A stretch of 64,000 nucleotides of DNA from CAVUPF01 sp963777915 (lineage in GTDB: Bacteria > Actinomycetota > Thermoleophilia > Solirubrobacterales > 70-9): assembly GCA_963777915.1 (NCBI GenBank), contig CAVZSH010000003.1, positions 186,001 to 250,000 of the forward strand. Reading direction: 5' to 3'. This document shows positions 1 through 8,255 of this stretch, one piece after another; the first letter of the stretch is position 1, and every line of letters begins with the position of its first letter. The notes below the pieces were generated by a model. It saw nothing but the letters and a program-made list of their open reading frames with translations. It ran no database searches and had not been told where the DNA came from. The translations under genes and the position numbers were made by a program.

Positions 1-646
1 GGAAGAAGCGCAGGTAGCGGGTGTGTAGGTACTCGGTGAGCGGAGCGGCGAGGGGCAGGATGTCGGATGCCAGCTCTCCCATCCCCTCGGCCATCTCCAG
101 CTCCGGCACGGCGTCGCGGATCATCGGCTCGTGGACGTAGAGGTGGAACAGCCGCACCTCGGCGTCGGCGATGCGGCGCAACGACTGCACGTAAACGCGG
201 ACCAACTGGAGAAAAGCGACAAGGGGGAAGCCGGCGGCGAGGACGCGGGCGCAGTGGCGCATGGCGGCGACGTCGTTCGGATTGAGCATTCGCTCCCCAC
301 CGAGCGGGGTGCCGAGGATGAGGAGGATGCGCTCGATCAGCTCCGGCTCCAGGCCGGTCTCCTTGGCGACCTCCTCGAGCGTGGCTTGCTCGTCAGGCTC
401 GGAGAACAGCTCCTCGGTGAAGCCGAAGGCGAGCCTTCCCTCACGGCCCGCCCTCTTTAGATCCTCCAGCGAATGCCCCCGCTCTCGCATCCGCGCCACG
501 ACCCGCGCTTGCGCGGCCGCCGCCGCCGTCCAGCGCCCCCGCCTCACAGGAACTACCTTCTCGGCCGCCCAGCGCTTCAGCGTGCTGGCCGGGACGCCGG
601 AGCGGCGGGCGGCCTCGCTCAGCGATATGCGCTCATCCGGGGCCAT
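1..646 (-). CDS. MerR-like HTH / adenylate cyclase regulatory region protein (3' part outside window)
   Basis: Partial gene running off the left edge; 215 codons are visible from the ATG at 646. Residues 1-70 form a MerR-type winged helix (SLSEAARRSGVPASTLKRW) followed by a wing with RRGRW. The next segment, with AAGFPLVAFLQLVRVY and RLFHLYVHEPMIRDAVPE, matches the regulatory region placed before class III adenylate/guanylate cyclase catalytic domains in Actinobacteria. The catalytic domain would lie beyond position 1, so cyclase activity is inferred. An upstream in-frame TAG limits the start. Divergent from the phosphorylase gene with a 89-bp gap. A TAGCCT box lies 10 nt before the ATG. Confidence 0.75.
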   Translation of the reverse strand, partial: MAPDERISLSEAARRSGVPASTLKRWAAEKVVPVRRGRWTAAAAAQARVVARMRERGHSLEDLKRAGREGRLAFGFTEELFSEPDEQATLEEVAKETGLEPELIERILLILGTPLGGERMLNPNDVAAMRHCARVLAAGFPLVAFLQLVRVYVQSLRRIADAEVRLFHLYVHEPMIRDAVPELEMAEGMGELASDILPLAAPLTEYLHTRYLRFF

Positions 647-735
647 CGACCGCTCGAGGCTAGCCGGACGCGGGGACTAACGGGGTTGAGCAGAGCGGAG
701 CATGTCGCGACGGCTGGCAAGATGGTCCGCCGCCC

Positions 736-1377
736 ATGCCCAAGAGACTCCGCCCGACAGCTCCAATCGCCGCCGACGCGGTGCTGGTCGGCGATCCGGG
801 CCGGGCGCTGTTGCTCGCCCAGGAGCTACTGGAGGAGCCGAAGATGTGCAACCACGCGCGCGGGCTGTGGGGGTACACGGGGCTGACCGCCGCCGCCCGG
901 GAGCTGACGATCCAGGCGACCGGGATGGGTGGGCCGAGCGCGGCGATCGTGCTCGCCGACCTTGCCGAGCTGGGGATGAGACGGGCGGTGAGGGTCGGGA
1001 CCTGTGTGGCGATCGACCCCGCCCTCAAGACGGGCGAGCTGCTGCTCGCCACCGAAGCTCTGGCGCCCGGGGGGGCGGCCCTGCCCGACCCCGACCTGAG
1101 CGCGCGGCTGGAGCGAGAGCTGGGCGGGGAGGCAAGGGCGACGGCAATCGCCAGCCTCGACCGCCCACCGGCGGAGTCGGCGGCGGCGCCAGCCGGGGTG
1201 AGCGCCGCCGACCTGCAGACTGCGACGGTGCTATCCCGCTGCCGCACCCTGGGGATCGCCGCGGCGGCGATCCTGATCGTCGAGGAGGCGGCGCGCAGCA
1301 GACGCCTCGGCGACCTGGCGCTCGAACAGGCCGCGAAACGAGCGGGAGCGGCTGCCGCTCGTGCACTCTCAAGCTAA
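736..1377 (+). CDS. nucleoside phosphorylase (PNP/UDP family)
   Basis: 213 aa. The N-terminus has the phosphate-binding start of the family (VLVGDPGRALLLAQ), the middle has the ATGMGGPSAAIVLADL loop and RVGTCVAIDP, and the C-terminal half has DLQTATVL where family members carry the ribose-contacting acidic segment. The enzyme would cleave purine or uridine nucleosides with phosphate in salvage; base specificity cannot be read here. It is somewhat shorter than the usual 235-250 aa, with a compact C-terminus. Stop is 2 bp from the convergent coiled-coil gene. Confidence 0.8.
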   Translation: MPKRLRPTAPIAADAVLVGDPGRALLLAQELLEEPKMCNHARGLWGYTGLTAAARELTIQATGMGGPSAAIVLADLAELGMRRAVRVGTCVAIDPALKTGELLLATEALAPGGAALPDPDLSARLERELGGEARATAIASLDRPPAESAAAPAGVSAADLQTATVLSRCRTLGIAAAAILIVEEAARSRRLGDLALEQAAKRAGAAAARALSS

Positions 1378-1379
1378 GG

Positions 1380-1706
1380 TCAAGGGTTAGTCTTGGCAGA
1401 TTTGACCATCCGGCGGCGGAGCTCGGCGAGCTCGCGGGAGGTCTCGTCGAGCTGTTCCTCTACCTCCTCCAAGCGCTGGGAGAAAGAGCGCAGACGGCGC
1501 TCGAGGCGCTCGACATCCCCGGCGGAGGGCAGGTTGAGGGCACTCAACGCGGCGTGCTGTGCCTCCAGCGCCTTCTCGCGGGCACCGAAAGCGGCAGCGA
1601 GGGCGTTCTCGAGCATCTGGCTGTCGAAGAGAGCCTGGGCGAGGTCGCCGATCGCCTGCTCGCTGCGGGCTTTGAGGCCCTCCTGCTCATCCTGCTCCGT
1701 GCTCAT
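1380..1706 (-). CDS. small coiled-coil protein, phasin-like in form
   Basis: 108 aa, highly charged, with long heptad-like helices from about residue 10 to 100 (ERLERRLRSFSQRLEEVEEQ near the end) and almost no aromatic residues. I do not recognise a specific family; PHA-granule phasins and cytoskeletal coiled coils look similar. The frame stays open upstream, but ATG 1706 is chosen because a TAAGCT -10 box sits exactly 7 nt before it (leaderless start) and upstream residues lack the coiled-coil character. Confidence 0.6.
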   Translation of the reverse strand: MSTEQDEQEGLKARSEQAIGDLAQALFDSQMLENALAAAFGAREKALEAQHAALSALNLPSAGDVERLERRLRSFSQRLEEVEEQLDETSRELAELRRRMVKSAKTNP

Positions 1707-1713
1707 TGACCTG

Positions 1714-1719
1714 AGCTTA
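1714..1719 (-). promoter_or_regulatory. -10 box of leaderless promoter for the coiled-coil gene
   Basis: TAAGCT on the minus strand, 7 nt before ATG 1706. Fits TANNNT placed so that transcription would begin at the start codon. Confidence 0.45.
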
Positions 1720-1913
1720 ACGAGCGCATCCGGCACGGCTGAAATCCTCCACCCCGCCGGTATGGAACAAACGTTGATTAAGGCCTTGTTGGGAGGCGTC
1801 GCGACCCATTGCATGCCCCCATGCCAACAAGTAGCGTGGGCGAGCCTGTTTGGCGGGGAGAGAGCGGACACGGGTTACGCGATCCGTTACAGCGGGTACC
1901 GAGGCGCCCTGGG

Positions 1914-4382
1914 ATGAGACACAAGCTTGCACTGACCATCGCACTGGCCAGCTTTTGCGCCGTGACGGCGCTCGGCGCCGCCGTGGCCGGCGCCAGCGCC
2001 CCGAGCCCGAGCAGTGCCGTGCAGCCAACGACACCGCTCAGCACAACCCCCACGACGCCGACGCAGACCGCGCCAGCCTGCTCTAAAGAAGTTGGCCACC
2101 GCCGCGACAACCCGACCCACAAGGCCGAAGCGCGCTGCCAACCGCCCTCAGAAAGCGGCGAAGAAACAACTGCCACGACGCCCTCGAGTGGCGTCAAACA
2201 CGGGGCAAGCATCGGCTTCGGCAAGGGGCCCGGCGCAGCCCGGCACGAATCGAGAACAGGCGCGGCGCATCGCCAGCGCAGTGGCGCGGATGCGGCGAAC
2301 GGCGGCGTCAGCGCGCCGAGCGGCAAGGCCAGCACCCGTCAGGCGAAGGGCACCGGCGCGGGGTCTGGCGACGGCGGCTCGCCGGTCGAACCTGGCTCGA
2401 GCGCGGCCGGCTCCTTCGAATCTGTGTCGATCGGGGTCTCCGACTTCGCGATCGGCTCCTTCGAAATCCCCCCACTCCTGCTGCCCGTCTACCAAGCCTG
2501 TGGCACCCAGTACGGCATCCCTTGGGAGGTGCTCGCTGCGATCAACAAAGTCGAGACTGATTTCGGCACCGACCTGGGCCCCTCCAGCGCCGGGGCGGAG
2601 GGGTGGATGCAATTCTTGCCTTCGACCTGGGCGACGTGGGGAGTCGACGCCAACGGCGATGGCCACAAGGATCCGAACAACCCAGTCGACGCGATCTGCG
2701 CCGCCGCTCGCTACCTCGCCGCCGCTGGTGGAGCCAAGGAAATCTTCAAGGCGGTCCTCGCCTATAACCACGCCGACTGGTACGCGCGAGAGGTGCTGAG
2801 CGATGCTCAGAACTACGAGAGCCTCCCCTCCAACCTGGTGAGCGCGCTGACCCAGCTCGCCGAGGGGTCCAACTTCCCGGTTCGCGGCAAGGCCAGCTAT
2901 GCAGACAATGCCGGCGCCGCCGAAGCGCTGCAGCGGAACTGGTTAAGCGAAGCAACCGCCTCGGCCGCCGCCAAGCGAACTCATCCCTCTGCGGCCGGGA
3001 TCGACATCTACGCGGCGGCCGGTTCTCCGGTGGTCGCCGTCGCCAACGGCACCGTCCTCAAGGTCGGACACAGCGCTCATCTCGGCAACTACATGGTTCT
3101 CCAGGATGCCTACGGAAGCCGCTTCACATACGCCGACCTGGGCGAGATCCGCAGCCGCTACCGAACGCCGAAGGCCCATCAGCCCTCCGAACCGACCGCG
3201 CAGCTCGCGGCGATGAAGACGCCGGCACCCAACCTGGCGGCAAGTGGCGAGAGGAGCTTCCGGCGGCGCCTCTACGCCCTACCCGGCCGCCCCGCCAACC
3301 GCGCTCGCGCCGCTCTCGTTGGACAGCTCGGCGCCTCTTCGGTGGCGACCAAGGAGCAGCGACTGGGGATCGGCGCCCATGTGGTGGCGGGGACGGTGCT
3401 CGCCCAAGTCGGAGACGGCGCCTCGGGTTCAGGGGCTCACATCAACTTCTCGATCCAGCCCGACGGCTCGCCGAAGATCGACCCCACGGCGATCCTCGAC
3501 GGGTGGCGCAAAGGCGGCGCGGGCGCGATCTACCACAGCGCCCGACCGCTCGCCCAGAGCGCCAGCCCCGCCCAGGTGCTGCTGCTCTCCAGCGAGGACC
3601 TGCGGCGCCGATCTCTCAGCGACCCCCACCTCTCGCTGCCGTCCTGTGAGCAAAGCGCGATTCGTGCGGGGCAGGTGGAACGACGCGTCCTGGCGGGAAT
3701 CGAGTACCTCACCGCCCAGGGCTTTAGCCTCGGGATCGCCCCGTCGAGCTGTGCCAACCACAGCGGCTTCGTGGTGAAGATCGACCGCGTGAACGGCACC
3801 TCGGTGCTCGGCCACCAGGGTGTCGGAGATCCTCCTCACGAACTGGCTCAGGCGACGCTGCGGATGCAGGGCGCGGTGCAGCCTCAGGAGGTGGTCTCGA
3901 CGATGCGGCTCGGCAGCGTCAGCGTCGCCAGCGACGCGCGCCCGCGCCTCATCGACCTCGACTTCTACCCCCCGCAGACAGCGAGCCTCATAGGCGGCAA
4001 AGCGATCGCGCCGATCAACGCGCCGCCCGCCGTCCAAGCGATGATCGCCGCTGCCAACCACATCTCGACCACGCCCTACATCTGGGGTGGCGGGCACGGC
4101 TCCTGGAACTCACCAGGCTATGACTGCTCCGGTTCCGTCAGCTATGTACTCCATGCCGCCCACCTCCTCTCCACCCCGCTGACCTCGGGGGCGCTCGAGA
4201 GCTGGGGAGAGCCGGGCTCCGGGCGCTGGGTGACCGTCTACGCCAACGCAGGCCACACCTACGCCGAGATCGCCGGCCTGCGCTGGGACACGGTAGGGGA
4301 CGCCCAGGGCACCGGGCCGCGCTGGCACACCGAACCGCCCTATCCGGCCGGCTTCGTGGTCCGCCACCCCGCCGGCTACTGA
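1914..4382 (+). CDS. secreted three-domain cell-wall hydrolase: lytic transglycosylase + M23-like + NlpC/P60-like
   Basis: 822 aa. Start chosen at ATG 1914 because a signal peptide begins there (MRHKLALTIALASF, then Ala-rich to about residue 29); the open frame upstream is not signal-like. Residues 30-185 are a low-complexity Ser/Thr/Ala/Gly linker. Residues about 188-310 are a soluble-lytic-transglycosylase fold (GIPWEVLAAINKVETDFG, GWMQFLPSTW, AVLAYNHADWYAREVL) with the expected catalytic Glu in KVE. Residues about 355-530 resemble a LytM/M23 peptidase (GIDIYAAAGSPVVAVANGT, SGAHINFSI) but the normal HxH is HIN, so the metal site looks impaired. Residues about 715-800 resemble NlpC/P60 (YDCSGSVSYVL, GHTYAEI) with Cys and His present. 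Likely a septal or growth-linked peptidoglycan remodelling enzyme. No clear ribosome site or TANNNT box precedes the ATG; the 207-bp leader deserves an RNA-motif search. Confidence 0.85.
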   Translation: MRHKLALTIALASFCAVTALGAAVAGASAPSPSSAVQPTTPLSTTPTTPTQTAPACSKEVGHRRDNPTHKAEARCQPPSESGEETTATTPSSGVKHGASIGFGKGPGAARHESRTGAAHRQRSGADAANGGVSAPSGKASTRQAKGTGAGSGDGGSPVEPGSSAAGSFESVSIGVSDFAIGSFEIPPLLLPVYQACGTQYGIPWEVLAAINKVETDFGTDLGPSSAGAEGWMQFLPSTWATWGVDANGDGHKDPNNPVDAICAAARYLAAAGGAKEIFKAVLAYNHADWYAREVLSDAQNYESLPSNLVSALTQLAEGSNFPVRGKASYADNAGAAEALQRNWLSEATASAAAKRTHPSAAGIDIYAAAGSPVVAVANGTVLKVGHSAHLGNYMVLQDAYGSRFTYADLGEIRSRYRTPKAHQPSEPTAQLAAMKTPAPNLAASGERSFRRRLYALPGRPANRARAALVGQLGASSVATKEQRLGIGAHVVAGTVLAQVGDGASGSGAHINFSIQPDGSPKIDPTAILDGWRKGGAGAIYHSARPLAQSASPAQVLLLSSEDLRRRSLSDPHLSLPSCEQSAIRAGQVERRVLAGIEYLTAQGFSLGIAPSSCANHSGFVVKIDRVNGTSVLGHQGVGDPPHELAQATLRMQGAVQPQEVVSTMRLGSVSVASDARPRLIDLDFYPPQTASLIGGKAIAPINAPPAVQAMIAAANHISTTPYIWGGGHGSWNSPGYDCSGSVSYVLHAAHLLSTPLTSGALESWGEPGSGRWVTVYANAGHTYAEIAGLRWDTVGDAQGTGPRWHTEPPYPAGFVVRHPAGY

Positions 4383-4426
4383 GAGCCCGGCGGCCGCGAG
4401 CCGGCCCGAGGAGATAATCCGGCCTC

Positions 4427-5305
4427 GTGGCACAGCTCTTCGGATTCGTGCAGTTCGAGTTCGCCGGCTCGCTCGCCGTTGAAGACGGACGCTACCTGGC
4501 GCGCGCCGCGGCAGGACAGGAAGGGGAAAGCGTGCTGATCGTCGAGACGCTCGGCGCGCCGCGGCCCCCCTCAAAGCGCCGGAAACGGCCGCGCCCGGCC
4601 GAGGCCACCAGCTCCATCGCTCCGCTGCCGCTGGCTCGGGCAACGGCGGTGCGGGCATTTGAGCCGTTTGACCGCGAACATGAGGCTGCCTGCTGGCTGG
4701 AGGAAGCGGTGGAGGCAGACGACACGGTCGATGCCCTCGTCGCCGAGGGTATCGCCCTCCTGAACCGGGCCCTGCACGCCCATGCGACGGCAAGCGCCGA
4801 CCCCCACGGTTATGAGCTTCGCCCCGAGCGAGCCGTCGCGGTGCGGATCGGCTTCGGCAGTGGCGAGGCGCTCGCGGCGGGAAGCTTCGCGGTGGCCCGC
4901 GAGGTCGACGTCTGGGCTACCGAGGCCTCGCGGCGGCGGCGGCGCGCCGAATCGCTGCGCCCCCAGGAGCGAACCGCGGCGGTGCTCGGCGGCCGCGAAC
5001 GGATCGATGCCTGCGAGACCCTGCTGCTGCGCGCCCGAGCCGACCTCGACGCGGGGCGCGGCCGGGAGGCGGCGCTGCAGCTTCGAGTCGGGCTGGAGGC
5101 GCTGCTAGCCGAGCTGGGCGGGGCGCTGACCGACTCCGACCACGACGAGGATATGGAGACGCTCCAAGAGCGGCGGGGGGAGGTCGGCGCGGCGGCGAAC
5201 TTGGCGCTGAAGGCCGATCTTGACACCGAAGCCGAGCGCCGGGTGGGCGAGCTGCTCGAGATCTGCGAGCGGGTGCTGCGGCGGCGGCGCGTCCTGCGCG
5301 GCTGA
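4427..5305 (+). CDS. conserved-type hypothetical protein, 292 aa
   Basis: GTG start at 4427, with GATAAT 8 nt upstream (leaderless pattern) and also GAGGAG further up. The N-terminal third is hydrophobic/aromatic (QLFGFVQFEFAGSLAVEDGRY), followed by a basic linker (PSKRRKRPRP) and a long helical, Arg/Glu-rich C-terminal half (RIDACETLLLRARADLDAGR). No membrane segment or signal peptide. Base composition is like its neighbours. I do not recognise the family; a structural or nucleic-acid-associated role would be a guess. Confidence 0.7.
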   Translation: MAQLFGFVQFEFAGSLAVEDGRYLARAAAGQEGESVLIVETLGAPRPPSKRRKRPRPAEATSSIAPLPLARATAVRAFEPFDREHEAACWLEEAVEADDTVDALVAEGIALLNRALHAHATASADPHGYELRPERAVAVRIGFGSGEALAAGSFAVAREVDVWATEASRRRRRAESLRPQERTAAVLGGRERIDACETLLLRARADLDAGRGREAALQLRVGLEALLAELGGALTDSDHDEDMETLQERRGEVGAAANLALKADLDTEAERRVGELLEICERVLRRRRVLRG

Positions 5306-5347
5306 TCGACCCTAAGCTTCGACTGGAGGTATAGATAGGGGCCACAT

Positions 5348-6004
5348 TCAGAGGGCGAGGCGGCGGGCGATTACAGCGTCGAGCAGCGACTCGGCCAGAT
5401 GATGGGCTTCGTCGAGGGCCACCCCTTGGATCGAGGGCACCCCGATCACGGTCAGCCCGGCGGCTCGCGCCGCGGCCACCCCGGTCGGCGAGTCCTCCAG
5501 TGCCACCACCGAAGGACCTGCCTCCACGCCCAGCCGCCGGCACGCCTCCAGATATGGATCGGGTGCCGGCTTCGGCGCCGCCACTTCGTGCGCGCTGACC
5601 ACCGCGTCGAAGCTCCCCTCAAAGCCGACGATCTCCAGCGAACGACGCACGAAACGAAGCGGCGAGTTTGAGACAAGGCCGATCGGCGTCCCCCTCACCT
5701 GTAGCGAGCTGAGCAGCGCCCTCGCCCCGACCATCGCCTCCACCCCGTGCTCCAACTCGGCGACGACCAGCTCGTTCAACTCCTCGATCAGCGCCTTCGC
5801 TTGGCCCGGCTGGCCGAGCCGACGCTCGAGGATCCCCCCGGCGACCTCGGCCGAGGTGCCAACCAGCTCCAGCTTGTCGAGCGGAGTGAAGGCAACGCCG
5901 CGCCGCTGGAACAGATCCTGCTCGGCGCGGGTCCAGACCGACTCGGTGTCGAGCAGCAGGCCGTCGTTGTCGAACACGACAGCCTCGGGCAGCGGCGCCT
6001 GCAT
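5348..6004 (-). CDS. HAD-superfamily hydrolase, beta-phosphoglucomutase-like
   Basis: 218 aa, normal size for HAD subfamily IA. Motif I is FDNDGLLLDTE (residues about 10-20; the family usually has FDxDG), motif II is LVSNS, motif III Lys is in APKPAPDPYL, and motif IV is ALEDSPTGVAAARAAG. A small helical cap lies between motifs I and II, as in phosphoglycolate phosphatase and beta-PGM relatives. Probably dephosphorylates a small sugar phosphate; substrate unknown. ATG 6004 has TATGCT 8 nt upstream and is divergent from the next gene by only 24 bp. Confidence 0.85.
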   Translation of the reverse strand: MQAPLPEAVVFDNDGLLLDTESVWTRAEQDLFQRRGVAFTPLDKLELVGTSAEVAGGILERRLGQPGQAKALIEELNELVVAELEHGVEAMVGARALLSSLQVRGTPIGLVSNSPLRFVRRSLEIVGFEGSFDAVVSAHEVAAPKPAPDPYLEACRRLGVEAGPSVVALEDSPTGVAAARAAGLTVIGVPSIQGVALDEAHHLAESLLDAVIARRLAL

Positions 6005-6012
6005 AGCGCGTG

Positions 6013-6022
6013 AGCATATGGT
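6013..6022. promoter_or_regulatory. overlapping divergent -10 boxes
   Basis: The 24-bp gap between two divergent starts holds TATGCT on the minus strand (6018-6013, 8 nt before ATG 6004) and TATGGT on the plus strand (6017-6022, 6 nt before ATG 6029). The boxes share two base pairs, so the two leaderless promoters should exclude each other. Confidence 0.5.
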
Positions 6023-6028
6023 TGTTCC

Positions 6029-6496
6029 ATGTCATTTCATGTTGAGATCAGCTCGTCCTTCCACCGCGCCCGCGTCTTCAACTTGGGCGAGGACGAGCTG
6101 CGCCAGACGGTCCTCGAGCCGTGGGTCGGCGATCAGCCGCTCGAGCTCGGCGAACAGGAATGGGAGCCCCGCGAGAGCAAGCTGATGATCCTCGAGGGAC
6201 CTACCCTGGGGACGCCCGACCTATCCTTCGGGCAGGGGTGGTCGAATGCGCGGCGCTCGGCCGAGGATGTGACGAGACGAATGCTGGAGGGGACTGAGGG
6301 CAGTGTCTCCGGGCCGAGCGCCGCCATGATTGAGGCCGATTCTCTGGACGGGGCAATCGCAGAGCTGAGCGCGGGGCGCGACCTGCAGCCGATCCGCTGG
6401 TCCGCCGCACGGGAGCGGATCGACGGCCGCGACCCTGCGGTCGCGGCCGTCATCCTGGTCCTCAGGCGACCGGAGCCTGGGTCGCAGCGAAACTGA
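6029..6496 (+). CDS. hypothetical protein, 155 aa
   Basis: Begins MSFHVEISSSFHRARVFNL; mixed alpha/beta character, soluble, no signal peptide. Contains a repeated acidic stretch early (GEDELRQTVLEPW) and a C-terminal VAAVILVLRR strand. No recognised domain. The start is supported by TATGGT 6 nt upstream. Its 3' end overlaps the convergent stress-protein gene by 35 bp. Confidence 0.6.
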   Translation: MSFHVEISSSFHRARVFNLGEDELRQTVLEPWVGDQPLELGEQEWEPRESKLMILEGPTLGTPDLSFGQGWSNARRSAEDVTRRMLEGTEGSVSGPSAAMIEADSLDGAIAELSAGRDLQPIRWSAARERIDGRDPAVAAVILVLRRPEPGSQRN

Positions 6497-7139
6497 TAGC
6501 GACGCCGCGCGGAGTCACCAGCACCGGGTAGGTCGCCGCCTCGACTGCGTAGTCGCTGGCCGCGCTGAGCGTCACCTTCCCCTGCGGGGACTCGGGGCGC
6601 GAGCCGACGACTAGCAGGTCGACGGGGCCGCTGCCGTGCTCGGCGACGCTTGCGCCAAGCGCGGAGGCGAGGCTGTTCGCGGTCTCCCTGGCACTCGCGT
6701 CGCCCTCGTCCAGGACGCCTATCGTGTTGACGCTAATCGATGGGTTTGAACGCAGGCCTGCCGGGGCTACGGCGATTGCCGCCGGTCCGCCGAGCAGCAG
6801 TTTGTGGGCGGGGATCCCGGGCTTGACCGTACCGGGAGCCGTGCGGTACTCGGAGCCGAAGACTATGACGTCGGCGTGCTCACGCTGGGCCAGTTCCGCA
6901 AGGCCCACGCTGGTCCCGGCATTGACGACGACATGGCGGGGCATGTCCGGGGCGCCGACCGAAGCCGCTCCGCGGGCCAGCAGCTCCTCGGCCTCCTTTT
7001 CCTCCAGCGCCCCGCCCTGGGAATGACGGACGTAGGCGAGCGAGAGCTCGGCGCCGGAGTAGGCGAGCAGGCGCCCGAGCGCCAGCGCGTCGCGGTCGTT
7101 GTCGGTGTCGTCGTAGGAAACGATGATCCTCAATGCCAT
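6462..7139 (-). CDS. universal stress protein family
   Basis: 225 aa. The N-terminus is a UspA strand-helix start (RIIVSYDDTDNDRDALALGR), with VIVFGSEYRTAPG at about residue 90 and a second C-terminal unit VDLLVVGSRPESPQG ... YPVLVTPRG. That gives one full and one shortened Usp unit. The glycine-rich ATP loop is only partly kept. Usp proteins bind adenine nucleotides and act in stress or growth arrest. AAGGAGG precedes the ATG. Divergent from the LysR gene, which may control it (inference from position). Confidence 0.8.
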   Translation of the reverse strand: MALRIIVSYDDTDNDRDALALGRLLAYSGAELSLAYVRHSQGGALEEKEAEELLARGAASVGAPDMPRHVVVNAGTSVGLAELAQREHADVIVFGSEYRTAPGTVKPGIPAHKLLLGGPAAIAVAPAGLRSNPSISVNTIGVLDEGDASARETANSLASALGASVAEHGSGPVDLLVVGSRPESPQGKVTLSAASDYAVEAATYPVLVTPRGVAISFAATQAPVA

Positions 7140-7175
7140 GACTGCCTCCTTGGAAGTCGGGTTTGCGAAGCCTCG

Positions 7176-7240
7176 AAACTGATGTTGGCACCCGGAGTAC
7201 CATCACTGCAACTGTTAATACCTATATGTAGAATCAGTTT
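7176..7240. promoter_or_regulatory. spaced inverted repeat in the Usp/LysR divergent region
   Basis: AAACTGAT at 7176-7183 and its exact reverse complement ATCAGTTT at 7233-7240 flank an unusually AT-rich stretch between two divergent genes. A TAGAAT -10-like box (7229-7234) lies 11 nt before the LysR ATG. Consistent with a LysR autoregulatory region; binding not shown. Confidence 0.4.
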
Positions 7241-7245
7241 TACTT

Positions 7246-8163
7246 ATGTTGAATTCCAACCGCCTCAACGTCTTCCGCGAAGTCGTCGCCCACGGCTCCT
7301 TCTCGGACGCCGCCGACGCCCTCTCCTACTCGCAGTCAGCGGTGTCGCAGGCGATCGCCACCCTCGAGGGAGAGGTCGGCGCACCGCTGATCGAGCGAAC
7401 CCGCGGCGGGGTGCGCCCGACCGCCGCCGGCGCCGCTCTGGCCGGCCACGTCAGCGGGATCCTGGCCCGCATGGAGACGGCCGAGGCCGAGCTCGCCGCG
7501 ATCGCGGCCGGACGCGGGGGCCGGCTGCGGACGGCGTCCTTCCCGACCGCCGGGGCGACGCTGATGCCGCAGGCGATCGCCGCGTTCCGCGCCTCGCACC
7601 CCGGCGTCGATCTAACCCTGGCCGAGGGCGAGCCGGAGGAGATCGCACCGCGGCTGCGAGCCGCCGAGTTCGACCTCGCCCTGCTCTTCGAGTTCGAAGC
7701 GGTCGGCGAGAGGCTCGGAGCCGGGATGCGCCGCTTCGACCTGCCTGCCGACCCCCTCCATCTGGCGCTGCCCCGCGACCACCCGTTGGCCGGCCGCGAG
7801 AATCTGCGCCTTGAGGATCTCCGGGAGGAGTCGTGGATACAGGCCTCCGCCTCCAGCCCCTGCGCCAGGCACGTCGTCCGCTCCTGCCACGCAGCGGGCT
7901 TTGAGCCGAGCGTCTCCTTCGAGAGCGACGACTACCAGACGGTGCAGGGCCTGGTCTCCGCGGGAGTCGGGGTGGCGCTGATCCCCCAGCTGGCGCTCTC
8001 CAATGTGCGAAACGACATTCGCATCCGCGCCCTGCACCCGCACAGCCCGATCCGCAAGGTCTTCGCGGCCACCCGACGCGGGGCTGCGGTGACACCGGCG
8101 GTGGCGACCATGCTCGACGTCCTTCGCGAGGTCAGCCGGACCTCTCGCAAGGCGCCGGCATAG
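7246..8163 (+). CDS. LysR-family transcriptional regulator
   Basis: 305 aa, the usual family length. Residues 1-60 are the LysR winged helix (LNVFREVVAHGSFSDAADAL, SQSAVSQAIATLEGEVG). Residues about 90-300 form the periplasmic-binding-like effector domain (RLRTASFPTAGATLMPQAI, QGLVSAGVGVALIPQLAL). The effector is unknown. Divergent from the universal stress protein gene, the classic arrangement for a LysR target. Followed by two hairpins shared with the convergent ammonium transporter gene. Confidence 0.9.
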   Translation: MLNSNRLNVFREVVAHGSFSDAADALSYSQSAVSQAIATLEGEVGAPLIERTRGGVRPTAAGAALAGHVSGILARMETAEAELAAIAAGRGGRLRTASFPTAGATLMPQAIAAFRASHPGVDLTLAEGEPEEIAPRLRAAEFDLALLFEFEAVGERLGAGMRRFDLPADPLHLALPRDHPLAGRENLRLEDLREESWIQASASSPCARHVVRSCHAAGFEPSVSFESDDYQTVQGLVSAGVGVALIPQLALSNVRNDIRIRALHPHSPIRKVFAATRRGAAVTPAVATMLDVLREVSRTSRKAPA

Positions 8164-8188
8164 GCCGGCGGGAGGGCACCAACGAGAA

Positions 8189-8214
8189 CCGCCCCCGGGA
8201 GAGTGCGGGGGCGG
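8189..8214. terminator. hairpin in convergent LysR/amt gap
   Basis: CCGCCCCCG (8189-8197) and CGGGGGCGG (8206-8214) form a perfect 9-bp stem with an 8-nt loop. No T-run follows, so an intrinsic terminator of the GC-rich type at best. Confidence 0.45.
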
Positions 8215-8234
8215 CTCGTCGTCGGCTGTGTGGT

Positions 8235-8251
8235 GAGCGGCGCTGCCGCTC
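8235..8251. terminator. second hairpin in convergent LysR/amt gap
   Basis: GAGCGGC, loop GCT, GCCGCTC: perfect 7-bp stem just beyond the amt stop codon. Likely works with the preceding hairpin as a bidirectional end. Confidence 0.4.
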
Positions 8252-8255
8252 GCCC

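Noticed and set aside
1720..1913. Possible c-di-AMP (ydaO) riboswitch before the cell-wall hydrolase
   Set aside because: Such riboswitches often precede actinobacterial wall hydrolases, and a loose resemblance (CCGTTACAGCGGGTACC) exists, but the conserved core is not present. A covariance search with Rfam RF00379 would decide.
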